Shown here in pieces: positions 39,783 through 48,481 of a stretch of DNA of 64,000 bases. The position numbers were made by a program, and so were the translations under genes. The notes under the pieces are model-generated. The model was not told where the DNA came from, searched no databases, and saw nothing but the letters and a program-made list of their open reading frames with translations. Every line of letters begins with the position of its first letter. Positions within the stretch are counted from its first letter, which is position 1. Source of the DNA: Streptomyces liangshanensis (GTDB lineage Bacteria > Actinomycetota > Actinomycetes > Streptomycetales > Streptomycetaceae); assembly GCF_011694815.1 (NCBI RefSeq), contig NZ_CP050177.1, positions 1,364,001-1,428,000 on the forward strand, given 5' to 3'.

Positions 39783-41444
39783 CAGCCCGCCGGCGGCCCG
39801 GGGTCCGGGGCCACCGCCGCCCGCCCCGCCGTTCCCGCGGGCCAGAACATCCCCCGCAGGTGGCTCGGCCTGATGGTGGTGTGCCTCGGCGTGATGATGG
39901 CGTTCGTCAACGTCACCGGCACCATCTCGGCCCTCACCCGCATCCAGGACGACCTGCACATCTCGGCCGCCACCCTCGTCTGGCTGACCAGCGCGTACAG
40001 CCTGGCCGTGGTCAGCCTGGTCATGTCCGCGGGCACCCTGAGCGACCTGATAGGACGCCGGCTGACGTTCATCCTGGGCTCCGTGGTCTTCACCCTCGGC
40101 AGCCTGATGGCCTTCGTGGCCGACAGCCCCGGCACCCTCATCGCCGCCCAGGCCGTCATGGGGCTGGGCGGGGCGGCCGTCCTGCCGTCCAGCCTCACCA
40201 TCGTGACCACGACGTTCACCGATCCGCACGAGCGCACCACCGCGATCAGCGCCTGGGCGGCCTGCTCGGGCCTCGGCCTCGCGGCCGGGCCGCTGATCGC
40301 CGGTGTGCTCCTGGAGCACTTCTCGTGGCACTCCGTCTACCTCACCAATCTCCTGATCGGCGCGGCGGCGGCCGCGCTGGCCCCGTTCTTCGTGCACGAG
40401 AGCAAGCACCCGTCGCGCCGCCTCGACCTGGCCGGCGTCGTCCTCGGTACGGTGACCCTCGCCTCGGCGACGTACGCGATCATCCAGGGCGGCGCGAGCG
40501 GCTACACCGAGCCGCGGATCGTCGTCGCCTACGTGGTCTTCGCGCTCTCCGGGGCGCTGCTGGTCCGCGTGGAACTGCGGCACCACGACCCGATGCTCGA
40601 CCTGCGCCTCTTCCGCAACGCCTCGTTCAGCGCGGTGATGGGGGTGGCCGCCGCGGCCATGTTCGGCTTCGTCGGGGTCGCCCTGCTCACCGTGCTCTCC
40701 ATGCAGCGCGTCCAGCACCTCAGCACGCTCGGTGTCGGGGTGCGGATGCTGGTCCTCTTCGGCACCTTCGTCGCCGTCAGCGCCGTCGCCCCGCGCCTGG
40801 TGCGCAGGTTCGGGTTCACGGTGGTGCTCACCTCGGGCCTCGTGGCCATGGGCGCGGGAGCGCTCGCCCTCCTCGCGGTGGGCCCCTTCGACGGGTACGA
40901 GGCCGTGTGGCCCGGCCTGCTCGTCACGGGCGTCGGCGGCGGTCTGCTGGTCGCCCCGTCGTCCGCGGCCGCCGTCAGCAGTGTTCCCCCGCTCCAGGCC
41001 GGCATGGCCGCCTCGGCCATCAACATGGCCCGCCAGCTCGGGAACGTCCTCGGCCCCAGCGTGCTGGGCACGATCGTCACGACCCACTTCCCCGACAACC
41101 TCCACGAGCGGCTCACCGGCGCCGGCGTCCCCGCCGCCGACGCCCGGCGGATCGCGGAGGGCGCGGCGCACGGCAGCAGCGGGTCCGGGCTCCCCGCGTC
41201 CCTGGTCCACACGGTCGCCGACGCGGTGCCGCGCGCCTTCACGGACGCGGTGCACCGGGGGCTGCTCGTCGCCGGCGTCGTCGTCCTGCTCGTCGCGATC
41301 CCGTCCGCGCTCTTCGTCCGGCACCGGCTGCCGGCCGCGTCCGCTCCCGTACCCACACCCGGCCAGGACACCGCTTCCGGCGGTCCTTCCGGCAGCGAGT
41401 CCGGGGCCGGAGCCGCTGGCGGGCCGACGGCCGGGGCCAGGTGA
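39765..41444 (+). CDS. MFS exporter, DHA2 family (14 TM)
   Basis: 559 residues from ATG 39765, without a Shine-Dalgarno and with a -10-like TACGTT seven bases upstream, so probably leaderless. DHA2 marks are FVNVTGTISALTRIQDDLHIS in TM1, the loop SDLIGRRLTFILG, motif C SGLGLAAGPLIAGVL in TM5, and a long Ala/Ser/Pro tail. It should expel a hydrophobic compound. Two HxlR-type dyads cover the promoter and start codon, and the hxlR gene follows 36 bases after the stop. Confidence 0.92.
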   Translation: MPTKSQQPAGGPGSGATAARPAVPAGQNIPRRWLGLMVVCLGVMMAFVNVTGTISALTRIQDDLHISAATLVWLTSAYSLAVVSLVMSAGTLSDLIGRRLTFILGSVVFTLGSLMAFVADSPGTLIAAQAVMGLGGAAVLPSSLTIVTTTFTDPHERTTAISAWAACSGLGLAAGPLIAGVLLEHFSWHSVYLTNLLIGAAAAALAPFFVHESKHPSRRLDLAGVVLGTVTLASATYAIIQGGASGYTEPRIVVAYVVFALSGALLVRVELRHHDPMLDLRLFRNASFSAVMGVAAAAMFGFVGVALLTVLSMQRVQHLSTLGVGVRMLVLFGTFVAVSAVAPRLVRRFGFTVVLTSGLVAMGAGALALLAVGPFDGYEAVWPGLLVTGVGGGLLVAPSSAAAVSSVPPLQAGMAASAINMARQLGNVLGPSVLGTIVTTHFPDNLHERLTGAGVPAADARRIAEGAAHGSSGSGLPASLVHTVADAVPRAFTDAVHRGLLVAGVVVLLVAIPSALFVRHRLPAASAPVPTPGQDTASGGPSGSESGAGAAGGPTAGAR

Positions 41445-41464
41445 CTTTTGTCGCCCATAGTCAG
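41441..41464. promoter_or_regulatory. HxlR-regulon operator, copy 6
   Basis: GTGACT-N12-AGTCAG, one base off the consensus, overlapping the MFS stop codon and 16 bases before the hxlR start. It suggests the second HxlR protein controls its own gene. Confidence 0.7.
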
Positions 41465-41480
41465 TGGGTACGCTGGTCCC

Positions 41481-41975
41481 ATGGATGACCTGTCGAAGTC
41501 CCCTGACGCACAGGCGCTCGCCAACTGCCCGGTCTCCCGGACCCTCGAAGTGGTCGGCACGCGCTCCACCCTGCTCCTCATGCGCGAGGCGTTCTTCGGG
41601 ACCCGCCGGTTCCAGGACTTCACCCGGCGGGTGGGCATCGGCGAGGCCGCCACGGCGGCCCGGCTGAAGGAAATGACGGCGTACGGGCTCCTGGAGAAGA
41701 TCCCCTACCAGGAGCCCGGCCAGCGCAAGCGGTACGAGTACCGGCTGACCGCGAAGGGCCAGGACCTCTTCGCCGCCATCACGTCGCTGCGCGACTGGGG
41801 CGAGACCTGGACGCCCGACGACGGGCACGGGCCCACCCCCTGGCGCTTCACGCACCAGGACTGCGGGGCGGAGGTCCACACGGTGACGCGCTGCTCGGCC
41901 GGCCACGACGTGCACGCCGGGGACTGCACCGCGGTCCGGGAACCCGAACGCGCTCTCGGCGGCCGGGTTTCCTGA
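41481..41975 (+). CDS. HxlR-family transcriptional regulator
   Basis: 164 residues from ATG 41481. It has the full HxlR pattern: NCPVSRTLEVVG, STLLLMREAFFGTRRFQDFTRRVGI, AARLKEMTAYGLLEKIPY and RYEYRLTAKGQDL. A C-terminal extension has HQDCGAEVHTVTRCSAGHDV, a Cys/His-rich tail of the kind that may bind metal or sense redox. TACGCT (41469-41474) ends six bases before ATG and there is no ribosome site, so a leaderless mRNA is likely. It is the best candidate reader of the six dyads. Confidence 0.92.
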   Translation: MDDLSKSPDAQALANCPVSRTLEVVGTRSTLLLMREAFFGTRRFQDFTRRVGIGEAATAARLKEMTAYGLLEKIPYQEPGQRKRYEYRLTAKGQDLFAAITSLRDWGETWTPDDGHGPTPWRFTHQDCGAEVHTVTRCSAGHDVHAGDCTAVREPERALGGRVS

Positions 41976-42015
41976 CCACGACCGGCCGCACCGTCGCGCG
42001 GCCTATCGTGGGCCG

Positions 42016-42684
42016 ATGCGCGCACACCACATCGACCGCCCGGCCGATCTCGACGAGGTCCGTGAGTCCTACGACCGCGTGGCCGACAACTACGCCCACA
42101 TGGTGCTGACCACGGGGATCGGCGACATCCGTACGCATCCCTGGCTCAAGGCGTCGATCGACGCCTTCGCCGACTCCGTGCGCGGGCTCGGTCCCGTCCT
42201 GGACGTCGGCTGCGGCCCCGGGACGGTGACCGGCTACCTCGCCGAACGCGGACTCGACGTCTCCGGGGTCGACCTCTCGCCCCGCATGATCGAGAACGCG
42301 CGCCGCCTGTACCCGGAGTGCCGCTTCGAGGTCTCCTCCACCACGGACCTCGACCTGGCCGAGGAGTCCCTCGGCGGGGTGCTCGGCTGGTGGTCGCTGT
42401 TCAACCTGCCGCGCGAGGTGCTGCCGCAGGTGCTCGCCATGTTCGCGCGCGCCCTGAAACCGGGCGGCCACCTCATCACCGCGACCCACGTCGGTGACGA
42501 GGACTTCCGGCGCACCGAGGCGTACGGCGGGGTGTCCGTCCGCTGGACGACCTACAAGTGGCGCCCGGAGCAGCTCGTGCGGTTGATCGAAGAGGCCGGT
42601 CTGCACCCGGTCGCGGAGCTGCGCCTGCCCGCGGACGAGCACACGGGGCCGGGTGTGGTCGTCATGGCCAGGCGCCCCGGCTGA
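42016..42684 (+). CDS. Class I SAM-dependent methyltransferase
   Basis: 222 residues. Motif I is VLDVGCGPGTVTGYLAERG (61-79), with DLSPRMIENARRL as the post-I acidic segment and LKPGGHLITATH as motif IV. DEVRESYDRVADNYAHMV is the usual N-terminal helix of ubiquinone/menaquinone-type small-molecule methyltransferases. The acceptor is unknown. ATG 42016 lacks a ribosome site; TATCGT (42004-42009) ends six bases before it, again leaderless in appearance. Confidence 0.9.
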   Translation: MRAHHIDRPADLDEVRESYDRVADNYAHMVLTTGIGDIRTHPWLKASIDAFADSVRGLGPVLDVGCGPGTVTGYLAERGLDVSGVDLSPRMIENARRLYPECRFEVSSTTDLDLAEESLGGVLGWWSLFNLPREVLPQVLAMFARALKPGGHLITATHVGDEDFRRTEAYGGVSVRWTTYKWRPEQLVRLIEEAGLHPVAELRLPADEHTGPGVVVMARRPG

Positions 42685-42732
42685 CCTCGGTCGCCCGCCG
42701 CCCGCCGCCCGCCGCCCGCTGCCCCTCACCCG

Positions 42733-43251
42733 TCACGGCGCGGCGGGCGGCAGTCCCGTGTCGTACTTCCGGAGCAGGCCCAGCATGCGCTCGTCGATCC
42801 GCTCCGGCCCCCACGGCTGGACCTGGACGCCGGGCAGCGGCGGGTCGCCCCCTTCGACGAAGAGGCCTTCCGCGCCGCCCGGGGTGAAGACGAAGAGCAG
42901 CTTGGCGGGCTGGATCCCGGCGTTGGTGAAGCGGTGGACGGTGCCGCGCGGGAGGTGCACGACGTCGCCGGTACGGGCGGTGAAGACGCGGTCCCCGTCG
43001 AGGAACTCCAGCTCGCCGGAGATGAGGTAGAAGGTCTCGTCGGTGGCGGCGTGGACGTGGGGCGCGGGACCGCCGCCCGGGGGCACGGTCGCCTCGATCA
43101 CGCCGATCACGCCGCCGGTCTGCTCGGCGGTGAGCCGGACGCCGTAGATGTCGCCGTTGAACCAGGTGGTGGTGCCGCCCCCGGCCGGTACGTGCACCCC
43201 GCCCGTGGGCGAGCCCGTGTCGTCGGGACGGTCCTGGATGGTGAAGCTCAT
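42733..43251 (-). CDS. Cupin-domain protein (quercetin-dioxygenase-like)
   Basis: 172 residues from ATG 43251. A single cupin barrel carries the complete metal site: His65, His67 and Glu72 in PHVHAATDE and His106 in PRGTVHRF. It could be a dioxygenase, isomerase or binding protein; the length fits small bicupin-less dioxygenase-like members. It is divergent from an AraC-family gene across a 314-base gap holding five GGTGCC repeats, so it is the likely AraC target. Confidence 0.87.
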   Translation of the reverse strand: MSFTIQDRPDDTGSPTGGVHVPAGGGTTTWFNGDIYGVRLTAEQTGGVIGVIEATVPPGGGPAPHVHAATDETFYLISGELEFLDGDRVFTARTGDVVHLPRGTVHRFTNAGIQPAKLLFVFTPGGAEGLFVEGGDPPLPGVQVQPWGPERIDERMLGLLRKYDTGLPPAAP

Positions 43252-43565
43252 GGCGTGCACTCCTCGGTGACGGCCGCCGTCGGCACTTCCGCGTGGCGGG
43301 CGGCGCTCTCTGCGTACGGGGGCGGCGTTCCCACGCCGCGCACCGACCACGCTAGGAACGCGGGCCGCGCGGCGCAGTGGACCCGCGTGCCCTCTCCGGT
43401 GGACACGGGTGCCACGGGCGACGGAGGCGGGTGCCATGGACGGGGGGAGTGAGGTGCCACGGGAGGGGACAGGTGCCGGGCGCGGGGACGGGTGCTAGCG
43501 TCGGGAGGGCCAGTGCTTGAACTCTCAACCGACCGGACGGCCGGTATCGGACAGGGGGCCACGGG
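43252..43565. promoter_or_regulatory. Divergent cupin/araC gap with five phased GGTGCC repeats
   Basis: Direct copies of GGTGCC (last copy GGTGCT) start at 43408, 43430, 43453, 43472 and 43491, 19-23 bases apart, close to two helical turns, and are usually preceded by G or A and followed by A or G. AraC proteins bind such head-to-tail repeats. No other gene is seen in the gap. Confidence 0.5.
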
Positions 43566-44600
43566 ATGACACCGGCCACGTACCCGCCACCGGCACCGGA
43601 CTCCGCGCCGGACGGCCGCACCTCTCTCGTGGACGTCTCGGTGCCCGGCCGCGCGCCCGACGCGTTCGACCTGCTGCGGCGCGGCTGGGACGACCAGGTG
43701 GGTACGACGATCCCGATACCGCCCTCCCGCCCGGTCGGCGGCGGCGACTACCGGATACGGATCCGCCACTCCGAGGTCGCCGACGCGGTGGTCGAGGACA
43801 TCTACAGCGAGGCCATCGTCGGCGGCACCGGCGGCCGGTTCAACCACCTCAACGGACGCGTGGTGCTGCACGTCGTCCACGGCGGCACCTGGGACTTCAC
43901 CCGCGCGGGGGGAAGGGGCGGCACGGTGGTGGCCCCGGCCGGCCGCTTCGTGGCGCGCTACAACGACCCTCCGTGGGAGTTCGGGATCGGCCCGCGCACC
44001 ACGTCCCAGGTGCTGATCCTGCCCGCCGCCGAACTGCGGCCCCACCTCGGCGACGGCCACGTCGACGGCCCCACCGACGCGCCCGCGCTCCGGCTGCTCC
44101 TCGCCTACCTGGACACCCTGGACTCCGTCCTCGACTCCCTCTCCCCCGGTGGCGTGCGCGCGGCGCGCGGCGCGTTGCTGGAGCTGGCCAAGGGGGTGCT
44201 CACCGAGGGCGTCGACGGCGACGAGCCGCGCTTCGCCCACGCGCTGGTCCGCGCCGCGCGGCAACTGGCCGACGAGCGCCTGGCCGACCCGGGCCTCGCC
44301 CCGCGGGTCCTGGCGGCGGAGCTGAACATCTCCGTACGCACCCTGCACCGCGTCTTCGCCGGCGACGGCGAGTCGGTGATGGCTTACGTACGGCGGCGGC
44401 GCCTGGAGCGGGCCCTCGGCGACCTGGCGTCGTCGCCCTCCCGGTTGAGCGTCAGCGAGGCGGCGGCCCGCTGGTCGTTCTCCGACGGCAGCCACCTGAT
44501 CCGCGCGTGCCGACGCGCGTACGGGCTGCCGCCGGCGGCGTACGCCCAGGAACTGCGCACCGGACAGGCGCCGCGAGCCGGGGACGGGGACAGGCCCTAG
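43566..44600 (+). CDS. AraC-family transcriptional regulator
   Basis: 344 residues. The N-terminal 200 residues are a beta-rich AraC-binding/cupin-like sensor (VVLHVVHGGTWDF). The C-terminal 100 have two helix-turn-helices: LAPRVLAAELNISVRTLHRVF and LSVSEAAARWSFSDGSHLIRACRRAYG. The second is the conserved AraC signature. ATG 43566 is preceded only by a weak GGGGG. It is divergent from the cupin gene. The effector is unknown. Confidence 0.92.
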   Translation: MTPATYPPPAPDSAPDGRTSLVDVSVPGRAPDAFDLLRRGWDDQVGTTIPIPPSRPVGGGDYRIRIRHSEVADAVVEDIYSEAIVGGTGGRFNHLNGRVVLHVVHGGTWDFTRAGGRGGTVVAPAGRFVARYNDPPWEFGIGPRTTSQVLILPAAELRPHLGDGHVDGPTDAPALRLLLAYLDTLDSVLDSLSPGGVRAARGALLELAKGVLTEGVDGDEPRFAHALVRAARQLADERLADPGLAPRVLAAELNISVRTLHRVFAGDGESVMAYVRRRRLERALGDLASSPSRLSVSEAAARWSFSDGSHLIRACRRAYGLPPAAYAQELRTGQAPRAGDGDRP

Positions 44601-44634
44601 GGCGACGGCCCGTTCCCGGCGCGCCGACGGGGCG

Positions 44635-46260
44635 TCAGGACGGCTGCTGGGCGAAGTCCTTCGTACGGATCGTGAAGAACGCGACCACACCGGAGGCGAG
44701 GGCGATGATCCCGCCGACGAGCAGGAGCTCGTTGAGGCCCGACGTGAAGGCCGCGGCGGCGAGGTTCTCGACCGGGCCCCGGACGGCGGGCGGCAGGGTG
44801 TCGACCGTCTGGCTGACCGTGCCGGACTGGACGGCGGTCGAGAGCCGGGAGCCGATCTCGCCGGCGCCGGGAATGCCGGCAATGTGGTCGGTCACGTACG
44901 ACTTGATCTTGCTGGAGAACAGGGTGCCGAGCAGCGCGATGCCGGTGGCGATGCCGATCTGGCGGAACGTCGAGTTGATGCCCGAGGCCATGCCCGCGTT
45001 CGCGGGCTGCACCACGCCGACGGCGGTCGACGCCAGCGGCGGGTTGACCAGGCCGAGGCCCGCGCCGGACATGAGCATGCCGGGGATCAGGTGCGTCCAC
45101 CCGCTCGACGCGTCGAGCCCGCGCATCCACAGCAGCCCGCCGCCGATCAGCAGCAGCCCGGGCCCGATCAGGTACTTCACCGGCATCCGGGAGGAGAGCC
45201 GGCCCGACACCGTGGACATCACCAGGATGCCGACGGAGATCAGCAGCAGCCGCACGCCCGCGCCCAGGGCGCTGAACCCGAGGATGTCCTGGAGGTAGAG
45301 CACGAGGTAGAGCAGCATCGACAGCAGCGAGGCGCTGAGGCCGAAGGCCGCGACCAGACCGCCGGTGAAGGTCGGCTTCCGGAAGAGCGACAGGTCGAAC
45401 ATCGCCTCGGAGACACGCAGCTCGACCACCACGAACGCGGTCATGAGCACGACCGACGCCGCGAGGCACGCGATGACCGCCGGGTCGGAGAACGACTCGT
45501 GGCTGGACTGGATCAGCGCGTACACCAGGCTCGACAGGGCCGCGGTGAACAGGACGAAGCCCGGCCAGTCGGGGTGGCGGGCCGCCGGGTTCCGGGAGTC
45601 GGCGACCTTGAGCACGGTGATCACGACGGCGATCACCCCGATCGGCAGGTTGACGTAGAAGATCCACTCCCAGGACAGGCCGGTGGTCAGGAGCCCGCCG
45701 AGCAGCGGTCCGATGGCGACCGCCAGGCCGGTGATGGTGCCCCAGATCCCGAAGGCGACCCCGCGGTCCTTGCCGCGGAACGCGTCCGCGAGGAGGGCGA
45801 GCGAGACCGAGAACATGATGGAGCCGCCGATGCCCTGGAGCCCCCGGGACAGTTGCAGCATCAGCGAGCCGTTCGCGAGGCCGCACAGCAGCGACGCGAG
45901 GCTGAAGATCGTCAGGCCGATCACGTACAGCTTCTTGCGCCCGTACAGGTCGGCGAGGCTGCCCGCGGTCAGGAGCAGGGCGGCGAGCGTCAGCGAGTAG
46001 GCGTCGACGACCCACTGGAGGTCGGAGAAGCTGGCGTGCAGCGAGCGCTGGATGTCGGGCAGCGCCACGTTCACGATGGTGATGTCGAGCAGCAGCATGA
46101 ACGTGCCGAGGCAGACGGCGGTCAGCGTCCACCACTTGTTCTGCGCGGGCGGGGCGTGCCCGGCCCGCGGCCGGTGGATCGGGCCGTGGCCGGAGGGGCC
46201 GGCCCGGTGGGCGGGGTGGGATCCGCCCGGTTCGGGCGCCTCGGGTTCGGCATCAGGCAT
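44635..46260 (-). CDS. MFS exporter, EmrB/QacA (DHA2) family
   Basis: 541 residues from ATG 46260, after GAGGAG. A Pro/Gly/His-rich cytoplasmic head of about 40 residues precedes 14 helices. Family marks are LLLDITIVNVALPDIQ in TM1, GSLADLYGRKKLYVIG in loop 2-3, and motif C ITGLAVAIGPLLGGLL. It exports drugs or dyes by proton antiport. It converges with the AraC gene. No dedicated regulator is adjacent on its 5' side. Confidence 0.93.
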   Translation of the reverse strand: MPDAEPEAPEPGGSHPAHRAGPSGHGPIHRPRAGHAPPAQNKWWTLTAVCLGTFMLLLDITIVNVALPDIQRSLHASFSDLQWVVDAYSLTLAALLLTAGSLADLYGRKKLYVIGLTIFSLASLLCGLANGSLMLQLSRGLQGIGGSIMFSVSLALLADAFRGKDRGVAFGIWGTITGLAVAIGPLLGGLLTTGLSWEWIFYVNLPIGVIAVVITVLKVADSRNPAARHPDWPGFVLFTAALSSLVYALIQSSHESFSDPAVIACLAASVVLMTAFVVVELRVSEAMFDLSLFRKPTFTGGLVAAFGLSASLLSMLLYLVLYLQDILGFSALGAGVRLLLISVGILVMSTVSGRLSSRMPVKYLIGPGLLLIGGGLLWMRGLDASSGWTHLIPGMLMSGAGLGLVNPPLASTAVGVVQPANAGMASGINSTFRQIGIATGIALLGTLFSSKIKSYVTDHIAGIPGAGEIGSRLSTAVQSGTVSQTVDTLPPAVRGPVENLAAAAFTSGLNELLLVGGIIALASGVVAFFTIRTKDFAQQPS

Positions 46261-46433
46261 GCTCACTCCTCGTCCATGGCCTGAGGGGCGTACCGGTCCC
46301 ACCGACTATCTCCCCCCGGCGGCCACGGGCCGTCTTCACCGCGCGGGCCACCCGGGCGAACCTGTCCCCGGGCGCGCGGCGGCGGCGCGCGGCCCGTGTC
46401 GGGTCCGGCGCGCCGCGCGGGGGTGCGAGGAGG

Positions 46434-47030
46434 TCAGGGCGTGGTCGTGGAGACCACGTAGACACGGGGGAAGGCCGGGTCCGAGAGGTCGACGACGACG
46501 TCCTGGCTGGGTCTGGGGTCCTTCTGGTCGTGGCTCACGCCCGCCCAGGCGTGGCCGGGGATGTCGAAGTCCCAGCCCACCGTGCGCTGGTCTCGGGCGG
46601 AGATGGGGATGGAGCCGTCCTTGAGGGAGGAGCGGGAGACGCCCATCTCGCCCAGGAAGGTGTCGAGCCGCCCCGAGGTGACGTCGAACTGGACGTAGAG
46701 CCGGCTGGACTTCCAGTTGCTGGTCTCGTAGTAGCGCAGGCCGGTGGCGCCGCCGGGCACGGGGACCTCGTAGATGCGGCGCTTCATCTTGGAGGGGCGC
46801 AGCGGCTGGAGTCCGGTGGCGGAGGACTCCGCCTCCTTGTCCCGGCCGCTGCGGCGGCTCTGCTCGGCCGAGACCACCAGGTAGCCGGCGGGGATGCCGA
46901 CGAGCAGCACGATGACGATGGCCGTCAGCCAGCGGCGGCGGTTGCGGTGGCGGCGGTCCTCCGGGGGCTTGCCGTCGTCACCGGGCCGTACGGGCTGCGG
47001 CTGCGGCACGTGCGCGGGGAGGCTGCTCAT
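46434..47030 (-). CDS. Single-pass membrane protein of unknown function
   Basis: 198 residues from ATG 47030, overlapping the ROK kinase stop by four bases (ATGA). An N-terminal cytoplasmic part rich in Pro, Asp and Arg, one transmembrane helix (WLTAIVIVLLVGIPAGYLVV, about 35-54), and an extracytoplasmic domain of 140 residues rich in beta strands. No family recognised. Coupled translation with the sugar kinase links it to the sugar ABC operon. Confidence 0.82.
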   Translation of the reverse strand: MSSLPAHVPQPQPVRPGDDGKPPEDRRHRNRRRWLTAIVIVLLVGIPAGYLVVSAEQSRRSGRDKEAESSATGLQPLRPSKMKRRIYEVPVPGGATGLRYYETSNWKSSRLYVQFDVTSGRLDTFLGEMGVSRSSLKDGSIPISARDQRTVGWDFDIPGHAWAGVSHDQKDPRPSQDVVVDLSDPAFPRVYVVSTTTP

Positions 47031-48190
47031 GAGGGCGGTTCCTCGGTCGGGGCCGTACGGCTGGTACGGATGGCCTGGGCGTACCGCTCGTAGCGTTCGT
47101 AGCGCTCGACGCGGCGGCGGGTGGCCCTGCGGAAGCGGCGCGCCACGAGTCTGGCGAGGTCGGCGGCGCCGACCATGCCGGCCTCCGGGCCCAGCTCGGC
47201 CTTGACGATGTGTGCCTCGGGGCGGTAGCCGCGGCCGGTGAGGTGGCGGCGGAAGGCGTCCCTGGCGGGGCCGATGAGCAGGTCGTCGGCGGCGCTGACG
47301 CCGCCGCCGATGACGAAGCAGGACGGGTCGAGGGCGGCGGCGAGGTTGGCGATGCCGACGCCGAGCCACTGGCCGATGTCCTGGAACAGCTCGATGCACA
47401 TGGCGTCGCCCTCGCGGGCGAGTTCGGTGATGAGCGGGCCGGTGATCTCGTGGACGTTGCCCTTGACCCGGTCGATGATGTTGTACGCGACCGGGGAGTC
47501 GGCGACGGCCAGTTCCCTGGCCTCGCGGACGAGCGCGTTGCCGGAGCTGTACTGCTCCCAGCAGCCGCGGTTGCCGCAGGGGCAGCGGTGGCCGCCGGGC
47601 ACGACCTGCATGTGGCCGAACTCGCCGGCGACGCCGTACTTGCCGCGCTTGACGCGGCCGTCCTCCAGGATCGCGCCGCCGATGCCGGTGCCGAGCGTGA
47701 TCATGACGAGGTGGTCCTCGCCGCGTCCGGCGCCGAAGCGCCACTCGGCCCAGGCGGCGGTGTTGGCGTCGTTGTCGACCATCACGGGGACGGCGAGGCG
47801 TCCGGCGATCGAGTCGCGCAGGGGCTCGTCGCGCCAGGCGAGGTGCGGGGCGAAGAGGACGCGGGAGCGGTCGGCGTCGACCCAGCCGGCCGCGCCGATG
47901 CCGACGGCGTGCACGTCGTGGCGGTCGGAGAGGTCGAGGACCAGCTCCACGATGGTGTCCTCGACGACGCGGGGGCTCTTGGACTTGTCCGGGGTCTCGG
48001 TCCGGATCTTCTCCAGGATGTTGCCGTCCGGGTCGACGACCCCGGCCATCACCTTCGTACCGCCGATGTCGATGCCGACGGTCGGCACGCGGGGCGCCGT
48101 GAGGACGGAGCGGCGTTCCCTGGTGCCGACGGTCCTGAGGACCGTGCCGCGGGCGGACCCGCGGTGCGCGAAGTCGCGGTACGTGCTCAT
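47027..48190 (-). CDS. ROK-family glucokinase-like sugar kinase
   Basis: 387 residues from ATG 48190, after AGGGAG. The ATP site is GIDIGGTKVMAGVVD (about 39-53), the catalytic region VDNDANTAAWAEWRFGAG, and the ROK zinc motif CPCGNRGCWE is intact. A tail rich in Arg/Tyr (ERYERYERYAQ) follows. It phosphorylates a hexose, probably glucose or the sugar imported by the ABC genes upstream. The synteny with GntR, binding protein, permease and ATPase resembles SCO6256-SCO6260. A hairpin 200 bases upstream separates it from the ATPase gene. Confidence 0.92.
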   Translation of the reverse strand: MSTYRDFAHRGSARGTVLRTVGTRERRSVLTAPRVPTVGIDIGGTKVMAGVVDPDGNILEKIRTETPDKSKSPRVVEDTIVELVLDLSDRHDVHAVGIGAAGWVDADRSRVLFAPHLAWRDEPLRDSIAGRLAVPVMVDNDANTAAWAEWRFGAGRGEDHLVMITLGTGIGGAILEDGRVKRGKYGVAGEFGHMQVVPGGHRCPCGNRGCWEQYSSGNALVREARELAVADSPVAYNIIDRVKGNVHEITGPLITELAREGDAMCIELFQDIGQWLGVGIANLAAALDPSCFVIGGGVSAADDLLIGPARDAFRRHLTGRGYRPEAHIVKAELGPEAGMVGAADLARLVARRFRRATRRRVERYERYERYAQAIRTSRTAPTEEPPS

Positions 48191-48387
48191 CGGCCCGGCT
48201 CCCTGGTGTCCGTCGGCTCAGGCCTGCCGTACCGAGTGCGTCCTCGGCTGATCGCTCGCACGAGTCGTGTTGTCCCTGCGGGGTCGGGGCCGGGCCCTGG
48301 CGGGCGGCGGCGGCGGACGGTGCCCGCCAAGGCCGATTCTGCCATCCGCCCTGCCCGGGGTCGCCACGGACCGGGTTTCGCGGGGTG

Positions 48388-48437
48388 GTACGGGCCCGGC
48401 GCGGCCCGGTCGCACGGCCGGGGCGCGGGGCCCGTAC
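48388..48437 (-). terminator. Long hairpin between ABC ATPase and ROK kinase genes
   Basis: GTACGGGCCC (48388-48397) pairs with GGGCCCGTAC (48428-48437); the 30 bases between can fold further. It lies in the 291-base gap within a same-strand gene series and may attenuate read-through, leaving the kinase with its own promoter. Nothing else is evident in the gap. Confidence 0.5.
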
Positions 48438-48481
48438 GCCTCCCGCGTCGCTCCCGTACGGCGTCGGGCGCGGCCCCGCGC

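Noticed and set aside
38937..41915. A 992-codon leftward frame apparently extending the GNAT gene
   Set aside because: Only the last 224 codons match an acetyltransferase. The rest is antisense to the MFS and hxlR genes, so the start was placed at 39611.
47027..48190. ROK protein as a repressor
   Set aside because: It lacks an N-terminal helix-turn-helix and has the complete ATP and zinc motifs of a sugar kinase.
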